A DNA stretch of 64,000 nt from Paraburkholderia eburnea (GCF_002917095.1 NZ_PQGA01000004.1:186001-250000), one strand, 5' to 3'. Positions 38,200 to 47,011 are shown, counted from the first letter of the stretch. Notes: a model not told the origin generated them from the sequence alone. Numbers and translations are program-made.

Positions 38200-38952
38200 T
38201 TATCGTGCTTCGAAACGCGTCAGTTTCAGAAAGCGGTAATAGACGGTCTCGGCGTTATACACGGCGATAATCAATCCCGCGCGGCCATCCAGAAAGCCGC
38301 GCCGCAGCAGATACGTGCGAATGAACGCCCACGCACCGCGTCCGAGCGCCTTGCGCACGCTGCTTTTCTTGCCGCCCGCGCGCCGTTGTTCCGCGCCCAG
38401 CGTCGAATAGGCATCCATCTTGCGCAGCACCGTTTCGTAGCTGTCGTACGAGTAGTGCAGCAACTTGCCTTCGAGCCGCTTGCACGGCACGTCATACACG
38501 AGGCGTTCGTGCACGAGATCAGTGGAAAAACGGGCAAGTTCGCGCGGAAACAGGCGTGGAATCCAGTCGGGATACCACCCCGAGTGATAGATCCATTCTC
38601 CGCAAAAACTCGACAGTCGATCGACGGCATACGCCGAAAGCTCCGGCTGGGAGACGGCCACGCGAATCGATTCGGCCAGTTCGGGAGTGACGATTTCGTC
38701 GGCATCGAGCGAGAGGATCCACGGCGTGGACAGCTCGGCGATCGCGCGGTTCTTCTGCACGCCGAAGCCGGGCCAGTCCGCGCTTTGGATCACGCGTGCG
38801 CCGTGCTGGCGCGCGATCTCAACGGTGTTATCGGTGCTGCCGTTATCGAGCACGACGATCTCACCGGCAAAGTGCACGGACTGCAGGCACCCCGCCAGAT
38901 GCTGCGCGGCGTTCATCGTGATGATTGCGACGCCTAGCTGCGATACTTTCAA
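38200..38952 (-). CDS. Family 2 glycosyltransferase (WaaE/KdtX-like)
   Basis: A 250-residue GT-A glycosyltransferase. It begins with LGVAIITMNAAQHLAGCLQS and VVLDNGSTDNT, has the DXD-type motif in LSLDADE (residues about 83-89) and the WIYHSGWYPDW block seen in LPS-core beta-1,4-glucosyltransferases of the WaaE type. Expected role: adding a sugar to lipopolysaccharide core at the inner face of the inner membrane. It stands alone, without other LPS genes. Confidence 0.88.
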   Translation of the reverse strand: MKVSQLGVAIITMNAAQHLAGCLQSVHFAGEIVVLDNGSTDNTVEIARQHGARVIQSADWPGFGVQKNRAIAELSTPWILSLDADEIVTPELAESIRVAVSQPELSAYAVDRLSSFCGEWIYHSGWYPDWIPRLFPRELARFSTDLVHERLVYDVPCKRLEGKLLHYSYDSYETVLRKMDAYSTLGAEQRRAGGKKSSVRKALGRGAWAFIRTYLLRRGFLDGRAGLIIAVYNAETVYYRFLKLTRFEAR

Positions 38953-39207
38953 ATCATTCTCGCTTTCACATTCTTACAATGCACTACTAATCATTACCTT
39001 CGAACCGTGCCGCAATTGCTGCCGCTGAATGGGAGCAGCGGATCAACTCGGCGACGACGTATGGGCGGCAGTTCGCGGCGTAGTGGCTCGTATGCTTCCA
39101 GAATCGCGGTTGCCCGTGTTTACGCAGCGTTACGCTCCCTTTCCCCACCTTGCCGCGTTTTCTGGATGTTTTGCCCGATTCTCACGGCGATCACGGGCTT
39201 GCTGGCG

Positions 39208-39987
39208 TCAAATGCTTAGTAATGCAGAGCTTTCCAGATCACATTCCGTTACCTGATCGCTTCGGGCGCCAGCGCCGGAAAGATTCATAAAAGCATCGTC
39301 CGGGCAAAAAACATAGCCGTCCCGGTAGCGTGTCTGGATGTACTGACGCCCGCAGGGCGACAGGCCCAGCAACTTGCGCAGGCGAAAGACCACAACGTCG
39401 AGACTGCGTGCATGCAGTTTCGAATTGCGGTCGAGCATACTCAGAATGCGTTCGCGCGAGAGCGGGCGCATGCGGTTCGCGGCGAACACGGTGAGCACGG
39501 CGAGCGCCAGCGGCGGCGCGGAAATACGCGCGCCATTCTTGAATAGCTGATTGCCGACCGCATCGATTTCGAAGCTGTCGAACGCGTAGCGCGCCTCCTT
39601 CCCCGGCAGGTTCGGCAAATCGATCTTGCAGCGCAGCGCGTGCCGCATACGCGCAAGCAATTCGCGCGGATCGTAAGGATCGACCAGAAAGTCGTTGGCA
39701 CCAAGCTCGAATGCCAGCACCTTGTCGGCGACGTCGCTGGAGCGGCTCACGATGATCACCGGCACCCCATAACCCGCTTCGCGCAGGCTGCGCAGCGCAC
39801 CGATGCCGTCGATCTCGCGCACTTCATGACGAAGAACAATCAGCGACGGCATCTCCCGCGCGAGGCGCTGCTCCAGCCCCTGCGTGCCATACAGCACCGA
39901 CATGGCGATCTGCTGGCGCTGCAGGTAGCTGCGCAGGTTATCCCGCGATACCTGATCAGGCTCGACAACAAGCACGTGAACATCCAT
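39208..39987 (-). CDS. OmpR-like response regulator with degenerate receiver
   Basis: A 259-residue protein with an N-terminal receiver fold (1-120) and a C-terminal OmpR/PhoB winged helix (about 145-240). The acidic pocket is partly kept (VEPD, residues 8-11), but the phospho-acceptor position reads Arg53 (VLRHEV) and the conserved Lys is Asp103 (FLVDPYDP). It cannot be phosphorylated in the usual way. The start at 39987 is chosen from the GAGGGA ribosome site; the frame extends to 40020. No kinase in the same operon; the divergent genes are a normal BaeSR-like pair. Confidence 0.88.
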   Translation of the reverse strand: MDVHVLVVEPDQVSRDNLRSYLQRQQIAMSVLYGTQGLEQRLAREMPSLIVLRHEVREIDGIGALRSLREAGYGVPVIIVSRSSDVADKVLAFELGANDFLVDPYDPRELLARMRHALRCKIDLPNLPGKEARYAFDSFEIDAVGNQLFKNGARISAPPLALAVLTVFAANRMRPLSRERILSMLDRNSKLHARSLDVVVFRLRKLLGLSPCGRQYIQTRYRDGYVFCPDDAFMNLSGAGARSDQVTECDLESSALLSI

Positions 39988-40226
39988 CGATCTGTCCCTC
40001 ATCAGGTGATTGCAGGCCATCGATCGTGCCTGCGCACAAGACGCGATCAGGACGATTCAATGTGCGACGGATCATACGAAACAACCGTGCAGGAAAAAGT
40101 CGTGAAAACTGGAGAAAATGTGAATTCGCACCGTGCATGCGACCCTTACGTTCCGCTTCAGGCGAAAATAACGCTTAATTTCATCCCGTCCTTACCTCAC
40201 TTCCTTCGCATCCGGCTGAACGCTTC

Positions 40227-41783
40227 ATGAGAGCCAGCATTACGTTCAAACTTTTCCTCGCGATTCTTTCCGCGTGCGTACTCGCGGCCGTGGCCATGGG
40301 CGTGGCGATCCGGGCGAGTTTCGAATTCGGCTTTGTGGACTTTCTGCAGGAGCAGGCGGCGACCGAACTCGCATCGCTCGAACGGGAACTGGAAACCGCC
40401 TATGCGCAGCACGGCAACTGGGATTTCATGCGCAACCGGATGCCGGGACCGCAGCCCTTCGACGGTGCCCCGCCTCCTGGCTTCGCCGACGGGAGCCCTC
40501 CTGGCGCGCTGAATGGACTCGGGCCGAACGATCTGGATGGTCCAGGCGGACCTGGTGGATTTAGGGAACCTGATGGCCTTAATGGCCCCGATGGAGCAGG
40601 CGGCCCCAACGGACCGATTCTGCCGCACGGTATTCAAAACGAAGACGGCAAAACGTCTACCTTCGGGCCTGACGCTTTCGGACGCCCGCGTCCGCATCGT
40701 CCGCCCTTCTCGCTCTATGACGCGAATATGAACCTCGTCACGAAAGCGGGACCGGCTCCACCGCCCGAGGCGACTCGACACCCGCTCAAGGTCAAGGGGC
40801 AGGTAGTCGGCTGGCTCGCCGTGACGGGCCCCGCCGCGCTCATCAGTCAGGCCGAAATCCGCTTCAAGGACCGCCAGATTCAGGCGACCTGGATCATCGT
40901 GGGCTTTACCGCGCTGCTCTCCGCCGCCATCGCGATGGTCCTCGCGCGCACACTGCTCACGCCGATCAAGCGCATCGTCGCGGCGACGCACCGCCTCGCG
41001 GGCGGCGACTACGCCACGCGCGTGCCTGCCAAAGGCCGCGACGAATTGCAGATGCTCGCAAGCGATTTCAATCGCCTCGCCGCATCGCTGGAAAAGGCCG
41101 AAGGCGACCGGCGTGATTTCATCGCAGACATATCGCACGAATTGCGTACGCCACTTTCCGTGCTGCGCGGCGAACTCGAAGCGATCGAGGACGGCGTGCG
41201 TCGGCCCGACGCGGCGACCATTACTTCGCTGCAAGCCGAAGTCGCCATGCTCAGCCAGTTGATCGACGACCTGTACGAACTGTCGCTCGCCGATATCGGC
41301 CAACTCTCGTTCGAGAAGGTGCCGCTCGACCTAACGCCGATTGTGGAGGCATCCTGCGACGCCTTTCGCGAGCGCCTGGCCGCCAAGCGGATCGCACTCG
41401 AATTCGAATCGGACGTCGGGCACGCCACGCTCTCTGGCGATCCTTACCGGCTCACGCAACTCTGGAAAAACCTGCTTGAAAACGCGCTGCGTTACACCAA
41501 CGCCGGCGGCCAGGTGCACGTCGCTATCACAGAGGACGACCACGCCCTCTATGTAGATGTTCAGGATTCCTTTCCGCCCGTTCCCGCTCCGCTACTGCCG
41601 CATCTGTTCGACCGCTTCTTCCGCGTCGACCCTTCCCGCAGCCGTCAAAGCGGCGGCGCAGGGCTCGGCCTCGCGCTGTGCAAACGCATCGTGGAGACGC
41701 ACGGCGGCACCATCGAGGCGTCGCGCTCGCCGCTCGGGGGCCTGCGCGTGCTCGTCCAACTTCCACGCCTACACCAACAATGA
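40227..41783 (+). CDS. Sensor histidine kinase, BaeS-like, with Pro/Gly-rich periplasmic loop
   Basis: A 518-residue kinase: TM1 at about 8-29, a periplasmic sensor region to about 220, TM2 at about 222-241, HAMP, then the H box FIADISHELRTPLS with His304, the N box (NLLENALRYTNAGG) and G boxes (GAGLGLALCKRI). Residues 73-135 are a Gly/Pro/Asp/Asn-rich, collagen-like low-complexity insert unusual for BaeS. It overlaps the response-regulator gene by four bases (ATGA). Confidence 0.92.
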   Translation: MRASITFKLFLAILSACVLAAVAMGVAIRASFEFGFVDFLQEQAATELASLERELETAYAQHGNWDFMRNRMPGPQPFDGAPPPGFADGSPPGALNGLGPNDLDGPGGPGGFREPDGLNGPDGAGGPNGPILPHGIQNEDGKTSTFGPDAFGRPRPHRPPFSLYDANMNLVTKAGPAPPPEATRHPLKVKGQVVGWLAVTGPAALISQAEIRFKDRQIQATWIIVGFTALLSAAIAMVLARTLLTPIKRIVAATHRLAGGDYATRVPAKGRDELQMLASDFNRLAASLEKAEGDRRDFIADISHELRTPLSVLRGELEAIEDGVRRPDAATITSLQAEVAMLSQLIDDLYELSLADIGQLSFEKVPLDLTPIVEASCDAFRERLAAKRIALEFESDVGHATLSGDPYRLTQLWKNLLENALRYTNAGGQVHVAITEDDHALYVDVQDSFPPVPAPLLPHLFDRFFRVDPSRSRQSGGAGLGLALCKRIVETHGGTIEASRSPLGGLRVLVQLPRLHQQ

Positions 41784-42499
41784 TTGATCCGATCACCCGG
41801 CCTGCCATCCTGATCGTCGAAGACGAGCCCAAGCTCGCGGCGCTGCTTGCCGATTATCTGGCCAAGGAAGATTTCACGACCACGATCCTCCCGGACGGAC
41901 GGGTAGTCGTGCCCTGGGTGCGCGAGCATGCGCCGTCGATGGTGCTGCTCGACCTGATGCTGCCGGGGCGCAGCGGGCTGGAAATATGCCGTGAATTACG
42001 CACGTTTTCCGCGGTGCCGGTGATGATCATCACCGCGCGCGTCGATGAAATCGACCGCCTGCTCGGGCTGGAGCTCGGCGCGGACGACTACGTCTGCAAG
42101 CCGTTCAGTCCGCGCGAAGTCGTGGCGCGCGTCAAGGCGATCCTGCGCCGCGCCGAGCTGCTCGCGCGTGCTCATCAGGAAGCCGAAGGCGCCATGCCCA
42201 CGCCGTTTTCGATCGATGTCCCGCACCACGCCGCACGCCTGGACGGACGGGACCTGCACCTCACACCCATCGAGTTCCGCCTGCTAGCGCTGCTGCACGC
42301 GGGCGCGGGCCGCATCTACGCGCGCGACTACCTGCTGCGCGCGCTCTACGAAGACCATCGTGTGGTGGCGGATCGCACGATCGACTCGCACGTCAAGAAT
42401 CTGCGCCGCAAGCTCCAGGCGATCCGGCCGGATCAGGACATGATCCGCTCGATCTATGGGGTGGGTTATCGGCTGGAGATGGAGCCGATCGAAGAATAA
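41780..42499 (+). CDS. OmpR-family response regulator, BaeR-like
   Basis: A 239-residue regulator with an intact receiver (IVEDEPKL pocket, phospho-Asp in MVLLDLMLPGRSG, Lys in YVCKPFSP) and a C-terminal OmpR winged helix (RTIDSHVKNLRRKL). The start overlaps the kinase stop codon (ATGA), so the pair is coupled. By family, BaeR responds to envelope stress. The phased TTAA array 100 bp downstream of this gene is a natural candidate for its binding site. Confidence 0.92.
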   Translation: MIDPITRPAILIVEDEPKLAALLADYLAKEDFTTTILPDGRVVVPWVREHAPSMVLLDLMLPGRSGLEICRELRTFSAVPVMIITARVDEIDRLLGLELGADDYVCKPFSPREVVARVKAILRRAELLARAHQEAEGAMPTPFSIDVPHHAARLDGRDLHLTPIEFRLLALLHAGAGRIYARDYLLRALYEDHRVVADRTIDSHVKNLRRKLQAIRPDQDMIRSIYGVGYRLEMEPIEE

Positions 42500-42598
42500 A
42501 ACGCTGGGAATAAAAGCAGTAACCCGATGAAAAGCGCCTTTCGTCCAGTCAGTAATCGCGTGGCAAATCCGGCGCTAAAGCGTGCTGGGATTGCCCTT

Positions 42599-42657
42599 TT
42601 AATACGCTTTTAATTCCCTCTTAAGCCCCGCTTAATCTGCCGTTAATTCGCCGTTAC
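42599..42657. promoter_or_regulatory. Six 11-bp-phased TTAA direct repeats
   Basis: TTAA occurs at 42599, 42610, 42621, 42632 and 42643, and TTAC at 42654, each exactly 11 bp apart. The repeats lie on one face of the helix, about 100-155 bp before the start at 42754. OmpR/PhoB-family regulators bind direct repeats with a 10-11-bp period, and a gene for one ends 100 bp upstream. Confidence 0.7.
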
Positions 42658-42753
42658 CAATCTCGCATCGTAGTTGCACCTGTGTCGGGGCACCCCGCCT
42701 ACACTTCGATCCGTGCCTGACAGAACGCACGAAATATGCGGAGGAACAGCGAA

Positions 42754-43050
42754 ATGAACAGGATAATTGCCGGCGTAGTACTCGGTGTGTCGGCGCTGGT
42801 GGCAACGACTGCGGCCAGCGCGCATGTGGATGTTGCCTTGGGGGTCGAGGTGCCGGGCATCGCTTACGCGGCGCCCGCGCCGGAGTACGTTGCGCCACCT
42901 CCGCCGGTTGCGTATGCTCCTCCACCGCCGCCCGTCATGATGGCGTATCGCAGCGACGATGACTGGCGTGCACGCCGGTGGCGGGAACACGAGCGCCGCG
43001 AGCATGAATGGCGCGAGCACGAGTGGCACGAGCGCGGCTGGGACCATTAA
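42754..43050 (+). CDS. Small secreted protein with Pro-rich and Arg/His/Glu/Trp-rich segments
   Basis: A 98-residue protein: signal peptide (residues 1-25, ending TAASAHVD), a central Pro-rich part (PPPPVAYAPPPPP) and a C-terminal tail of repeated RREHEW-like units. GGAGGAAC precedes the ATG. The tail is rich in His, Arg and Glu and might bind metal or a polyanion; no enzyme motif is visible. It is downstream of the BaeSR-like pair and the phased TTAA array, so it is a candidate target of that system. Confidence 0.75.
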   Translation: MNRIIAGVVLGVSALVATTAASAHVDVALGVEVPGIAYAAPAPEYVAPPPPVAYAPPPPPVMMAYRSDDDWRARRWREHERREHEWREHEWHERGWDH

Positions 43051-43087
43051 ACTGAATCATCATCTAAATATCACGCAAGCCCAAATC

Positions 43088-43342
43088 ATGAAACACCATC
43101 AAAAAATCGGTCTGTTCATTGCTACCGCCGCCCTCGGTCTGGCGGCGGCCGGCAGCGCAAACGCCGCCGGCTGCATAAAAGGCGCAGTCGTGGGCGGTGT
43201 AGCCGGCCACTACGCGGGCCACCATGCCGTCGTGGGCGCGGTCGGCGGCTGCATCGTCGGCCATCACCTGGCAAAGAAGCAGGCCGAAGAACGGGCTGCC
43301 GCGCAACATGATGCGGACCGTGCACATCAGCTTCCGGGCTAA
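43088..43342 (+). CDS. Small secreted glycine-zipper protein
   Basis: An 84-residue protein with a signal peptide ending ANAAGC and a glycine-rich hydrophobic region (GAVVGGVAGHYAG, VVGAVGGCIVG) resembling glycine-zipper envelope proteins, then a charged helical tail. Two Cys flank the zipper. It follows the previous small secreted gene by 37 bases and is probably co-transcribed with it. Confidence 0.72.
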   Translation: MKHHQKIGLFIATAALGLAAAGSANAAGCIKGAVVGGVAGHYAGHHAVVGAVGGCIVGHHLAKKQAEERAAAQHDADRAHQLPG

Positions 43343-43503
43343 CACCTTCCGCGCTCCAGACGGCGGAGGTCGCCGACCTCCGCAAGTCGATCCCTGCCAT
43401 TGCGTCACAATAGAACGGCCATCCGTGTCCGCTGTGCTATCCTGGCGGCACATAATTTGCACCGGCTCGATCAATGACGACTTGCCGAGTGGAGATAACC
43501 GGG

Positions 43504-43845
43504 ATGGATGAAAGAAAGCGCGACAGCATAGTGGCCTACCTGCAACGCAGAATGGCCGAATTCGGCATCACGTCCGAAGCCATTGCCGCCTCGATCGCCG
43601 AAGACCAGCGCCGCCTGCAGGCGGTCAAGTATCGCGACGCTTCCGGCAACAGTTGGGACGGCGAGGGCGCAGCCCCGCAGTGGGTCGTCCAGGCAACCAG
43701 CGCCGGACAATCCCTCGATCATTTCTCGGTACGCCGGGCGGAAGCCCCCCAATCAGCCAGGCAAACGGGCGTCGACTGGCGCGATGACCCGTTTGCGGGC
43801 ACCAGGCTCGCCACCGTCAAAGGCGAACAGCTTCAGGCTAATTGA
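43504..43845 (+). CDS. H-NS-family-like protein with altered DNA-binding motif
   Basis: A 113-residue protein. The N-terminal half is a helical, probably dimerising region (MDERKRDSIVAYLQRRMAEF); the middle contains YRDASGNSWDGEGAAPQW, matching the H-NS/Bv3F C-terminal motif YRDP-TG-TWSGRGRAPKW of beta-proteobacteria in spacing. The Arg-Gly-Arg core that enters the minor groove is Glu-Gly-Ala here. The start at 43504 follows GGAG at suitable distance; an ATG 30 bases earlier is less well placed. DNA binding is therefore doubtful. Confidence 0.7.
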   Translation: MDERKRDSIVAYLQRRMAEFGITSEAIAASIAEDQRRLQAVKYRDASGNSWDGEGAAPQWVVQATSAGQSLDHFSVRRAEAPQSARQTGVDWRDDPFAGTRLATVKGEQLQAN

Positions 43846-44002
43846 GCGACCCGGTCCGCCCTATCTGCGCGCGGATCCATGCCGCGCTGCCCAGCCTGGT
43901 AACGTCGCTGCACGCCCTGGCTCATGGCCTATGTCATACGCGACCAGTGTGGCTGCTCGTGCCTGCGAGCGCATCGTCATCGGAGCCTGTGCGTCGCACG
44001 AG

Positions 44003-45445
44003 CTAGTGCGAAATGCTCTCCAGCGACTTGCCCAGCGTGCGCGGCCCCATCAGGCCGATCGCGACGATCACCAGCGACATCGCCCCCGCGATAAACACGA
44101 ACACGCCGGTCACGCCGAATTCCCGCAGCGTGAAGGCGATCACGAACGAGCTGAACACCGCCGAAAGCCGGCTCCACGAATACACGAAGCCCACGGCGCG
44201 CGCGCGGATCGCCGTCGGATAAAGCTCCTGCTGATACGTGTGATAGCTGAACGAGATGATATTGGCCGCCAGCGTCAGCACCACGCCCAGCGTGACGATC
44301 GCGCCTGCCGAGCGCACCTGGCTGAAAAGCAGCCCGGCGACGATATTCACGGCGGCCATGCAGACGATGACGTGCTTGCGCTCGAAGCGGTCCGCAATGG
44401 CGTAGCCAAGCAGCGGTCCGAGCGGCGCCGCCAGCCCGATCACGGTCGTATAAAGCAGGCTCGACGTCACCGTGACGCCCTGTTTGACGAGCAGCGTCGG
44501 CACCCAGTTGGCAAAGCCGAAAAAGCCGATAGTCTGGAAGATGTGGAACAGCACGAGCATGATCGTGCGCTTGCGATACGGCGGCTTCCACATATCGGCG
44601 AAACCCGATTTTTGCGTCACGGGGTCCGCCGGGCCGGGCGCGGGCAGCGCGCGGCCATATTGGCGCTCGACGGTCGCTTCGAGCCGGCTCAGCACCGCAT
44701 CCGCTTCGTCGAGCCGCCCCTGACCCGCGAGCCAGCGCGGGCTCTCCGGCAGATTGCGCCGAAAGTACCAGACGAACAGCGCGCTCACGCCGCCGAGCAG
44801 CACGACCCAGCGCCAGCCGTCGAGCCCATAGGGCGCGTTCGGCACCAGCAGATACGAGAGATACGCCACAATGGGCACGGCGGTGAAGCCGATCGTCTGG
44901 CACACGGCGAAGGCGCGGCCACGCAGATGCCTCGGCGCAAGCTCGGAGAGGTACGTGCCGATCGTCACCAGTTCCACGCCAATGCCCATGCCCGACACGA
45001 ACCGCCAGAAGTTCAGCCCCGCTGCGCCGTCCTGGAACACCATCACGGTGTTGGCGGCCACGTACCAGAGCATCGACCACGTGAAGATCGCGCGACGGCC
45101 AAAGCGATCCGCGAGAAACCCGCAAGCGATCGTGCCGACGAACAGGCCGCTGAAGAGCGCAGCGATGAAACCCGCGATGCCCGAGGTGCCGAACAGGCCC
45201 GGCGTGGTGGGCGTCAGGATGCCGCTCTTGACGAGGCCCGGCGCGACATAACCCGTGTAGAGCAGATCGTAGAGTTCGAAGAAGAAGCCAAGGCTCAAGA
45301 GCAACACGAGCTTCCAGATCGCGCGCGTGGCCGGCAGGCGGTCGAGGCGCGCGGAAATCGAGCCTTTATCGATGCCTGCGGTGGCGCCCGATGCGCTTGC
45401 ACGGTCGGCGGCGCGCGTCGAACGCGCGCTCTCCAGAGAAGCCAT
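44003..45445 (-). CDS. MFS transporter (sugar/aromatic-acid symporter type)
   Basis: A 480-residue, 12-helix MFS protein. It has motif A (GFLADRFGRRAIF) and the central-loop NLPESPRWLAGQGRLDEAD segment of the sugar-porter/aromatic-acid:H+ symporter group, and an N-terminal cytoplasmic extension of about 50 residues. The start at 45445 follows CAGGAGACAGG. A proton-coupled importer of a small organic acid is the likeliest role; the neighbours do not settle the substrate. Confidence 0.9.
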   Translation of the reverse strand: MASLESARSTRAADRASASGATAGIDKGSISARLDRLPATRAIWKLVLLLSLGFFFELYDLLYTGYVAPGLVKSGILTPTTPGLFGTSGIAGFIAALFSGLFVGTIACGFLADRFGRRAIFTWSMLWYVAANTVMVFQDGAAGLNFWRFVSGMGIGVELVTIGTYLSELAPRHLRGRAFAVCQTIGFTAVPIVAYLSYLLVPNAPYGLDGWRWVVLLGGVSALFVWYFRRNLPESPRWLAGQGRLDEADAVLSRLEATVERQYGRALPAPGPADPVTQKSGFADMWKPPYRKRTIMLVLFHIFQTIGFFGFANWVPTLLVKQGVTVTSSLLYTTVIGLAAPLGPLLGYAIADRFERKHVIVCMAAVNIVAGLLFSQVRSAGAIVTLGVVLTLAANIISFSYHTYQQELYPTAIRARAVGFVYSWSRLSAVFSSFVIAFTLREFGVTGVFVFIAGAMSLVIVAIGLMGPRTLGKSLESISH

Positions 45446-45575
45446 GCCTGTCTCCTGAATCGTAGTTGGAATGAATCGGCGCCCGCAGGGTTTCGCGTGG
45501 ATTGTCACGCGACAGTCGCGTGGGCGGATCGCCGATTGTATCCAGGCCCGCTGGAATTGCGAGCCGTCCCGCGCC

Positions 45576-46262
45576 TCAGGCCGCGTTATGAAACATCAAT
45601 TCCAGTCCGATGCGCTCGCCGCTGCGCACGCGGCTGATCGCGTGCTTGAGGCGGCCCTGGTAATAGCCGTGTGAACCTTGAATGGGCCGTTGCACGCTCG
45701 CGATGATCGCCATATCGCCGAATCCCAGCGGCACGACCATTGGCCGCGACTGCATGCGCGGGCGCTGCTCGGTCATGACGAATTCGCCTCCCGAGAAGTC
45801 CCGTCGCGGCTCGCTCAGCAACGCGACGATCTGAAGCGGAAAGATCCACTCGCCTTCGTCGTGGCGATGCAAGCCCAACCGTTCGCCTTCGCGCAAGCGA
45901 TACAGATGCGATTGCGGTCTATGCTGCCCGGCGCTGCGGCTTGCATCCAGAAACGCATCGAGTTCGGCGGGAAATGCGCGATCGATTCCCGAAAGCGTAT
46001 TCCAGCGGTTCGCCAGCGGCACAAGCCATCGATACAGCGCGTCACGCCACGCGTTTAATAGCGGCGGCATGGCGTCATCGAAATAACGAAACTCGCCGCC
46101 CTCCTGGCCTGGCGTCGTGCGCCCTTCGTCAAGCAGCGTTGCAAGCGCGCGCCCTTCCCGCGTATCGAGACACTCGGGCAACACTGCATAGCCTTCAGCC
46201 TCCAGTTGCGACTCAATATTCTGTACATCGAAACGTTCAACCATCATCTCTTGGTTCTTCAT
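45576..46262 (-). CDS. 2-oxoglutarate/Fe(II) oxygenase paralogue with altered iron motif
   Basis: A 228-residue member of the prolyl-hydroxylase-like 2OG oxygenases. It aligns without gaps with the upstream gene across the core (FPLQ..LLS.P..DFxGGEFVMT), but the iron motif HQD of that protein reads His132-Arg-His134, with an Asp one position later (135). The distal His207 is kept. Its start overlaps the stop of the upstream paralogue (ATGA), so the two are translationally coupled. It may be an active enzyme with a shifted ligand or an inactive partner. Confidence 0.8.
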   Translation of the reverse strand: MKNQEMMVERFDVQNIESQLEAEGYAVLPECLDTREGRALATLLDEGRTTPGQEGGEFRYFDDAMPPLLNAWRDALYRWLVPLANRWNTLSGIDRAFPAELDAFLDASRSAGQHRPQSHLYRLREGERLGLHRHDEGEWIFPLQIVALLSEPRRDFSGGEFVMTEQRPRMQSRPMVVPLGFGDMAIIASVQRPIQGSHGYYQGRLKHAISRVRSGERIGLELMFHNAA

Positions 46263-47011
46263 GTCGATGCCGACGGCTCGCGCGCGTCGTGAAAGATCAT
46301 GCCGAGCGTGTGCCGCGTGCCGCTGCGCACGACACTCACGCCATGACGCATCGCGACCTTGCGCGCGCGTCCCGCCACAGCCGGCCTCTCGTTGACCGCG
46401 AACACGACGGCGTCGCCCTGCATCAACGGCACGACATCCGCATACTGGCCGCTGCTGCGCGTGCCCGTCATGACGAATTCGCCGCCCGTGAAATCCACGC
46501 CTGGCGCCGAAAGCAAGATCGCCACTTGAAGCGGAAACACATGTTCGCCATACAGGTCCTGATGCAGACAGTTGTAGTCGCCCGCCCCATAACGCAGCAT
46601 GAGTGGCGTCGGCCGCGTCTGCCCGGCCGCATGACAACGCGCGAGGAAAGTCGTCAGATCGGCGGGATACTGCACGTCCACGCCCAATTGCCGGTTCCAG
46701 CGATTGGCAATTGGCGCGAGGCGACGATATAACGCGTGACGCAGGCGAGCGATAAAAAGCGGCAGCGGGTAGGAGAAGTACTTATATTCGCCGCGCCCGA
46801 AGTTGTGCCGCGCCATCACGATACGCGACCGGAAACGCTCGTCCTGCGTATAAAGCGCCGCGAGTCTCGCACACTGGTCGGGCGTGAGCAGCGACGGCAG
46901 CAACGCATTGCCCTCGCGCTCCAGTGACGCGGCAGCCCCCTCCCAGATCGCGTCCCAACGCGCGGCGGATTCAATTTCCGCAGTTTCCATCGCTTCAGCC
47001 GATCCGGCCAT
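46259..47011 (-). CDS. 2-oxoglutarate/Fe(II)-dependent oxygenase
   Basis: A 250-residue double-stranded beta-helix oxygenase. Fe(II) ligands are visible as His150 and Asp152 (LHQDLYGE) and His223 (MRHGVS), with an Arg a few residues on that would bind 2-oxoglutarate. Start at 47011 follows GGGAAG. First gene of a two-gene operon of paralogues. Such proteins hydroxylate amino acids, proteins or nucleic acids; the substrate is not evident. Confidence 0.87.
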   Translation of the reverse strand: MAGSAEAMETAEIESAARWDAIWEGAAASLEREGNALLPSLLTPDQCARLAALYTQDERFRSRIVMARHNFGRGEYKYFSYPLPLFIARLRHALYRRLAPIANRWNRQLGVDVQYPADLTTFLARCHAAGQTRPTPLMLRYGAGDYNCLHQDLYGEHVFPLQVAILLSAPGVDFTGGEFVMTGTRSSGQYADVVPLMQGDAVVFAVNERPAVAGRARKVAMRHGVSVVRSGTRHTLGMIFHDAREPSAST

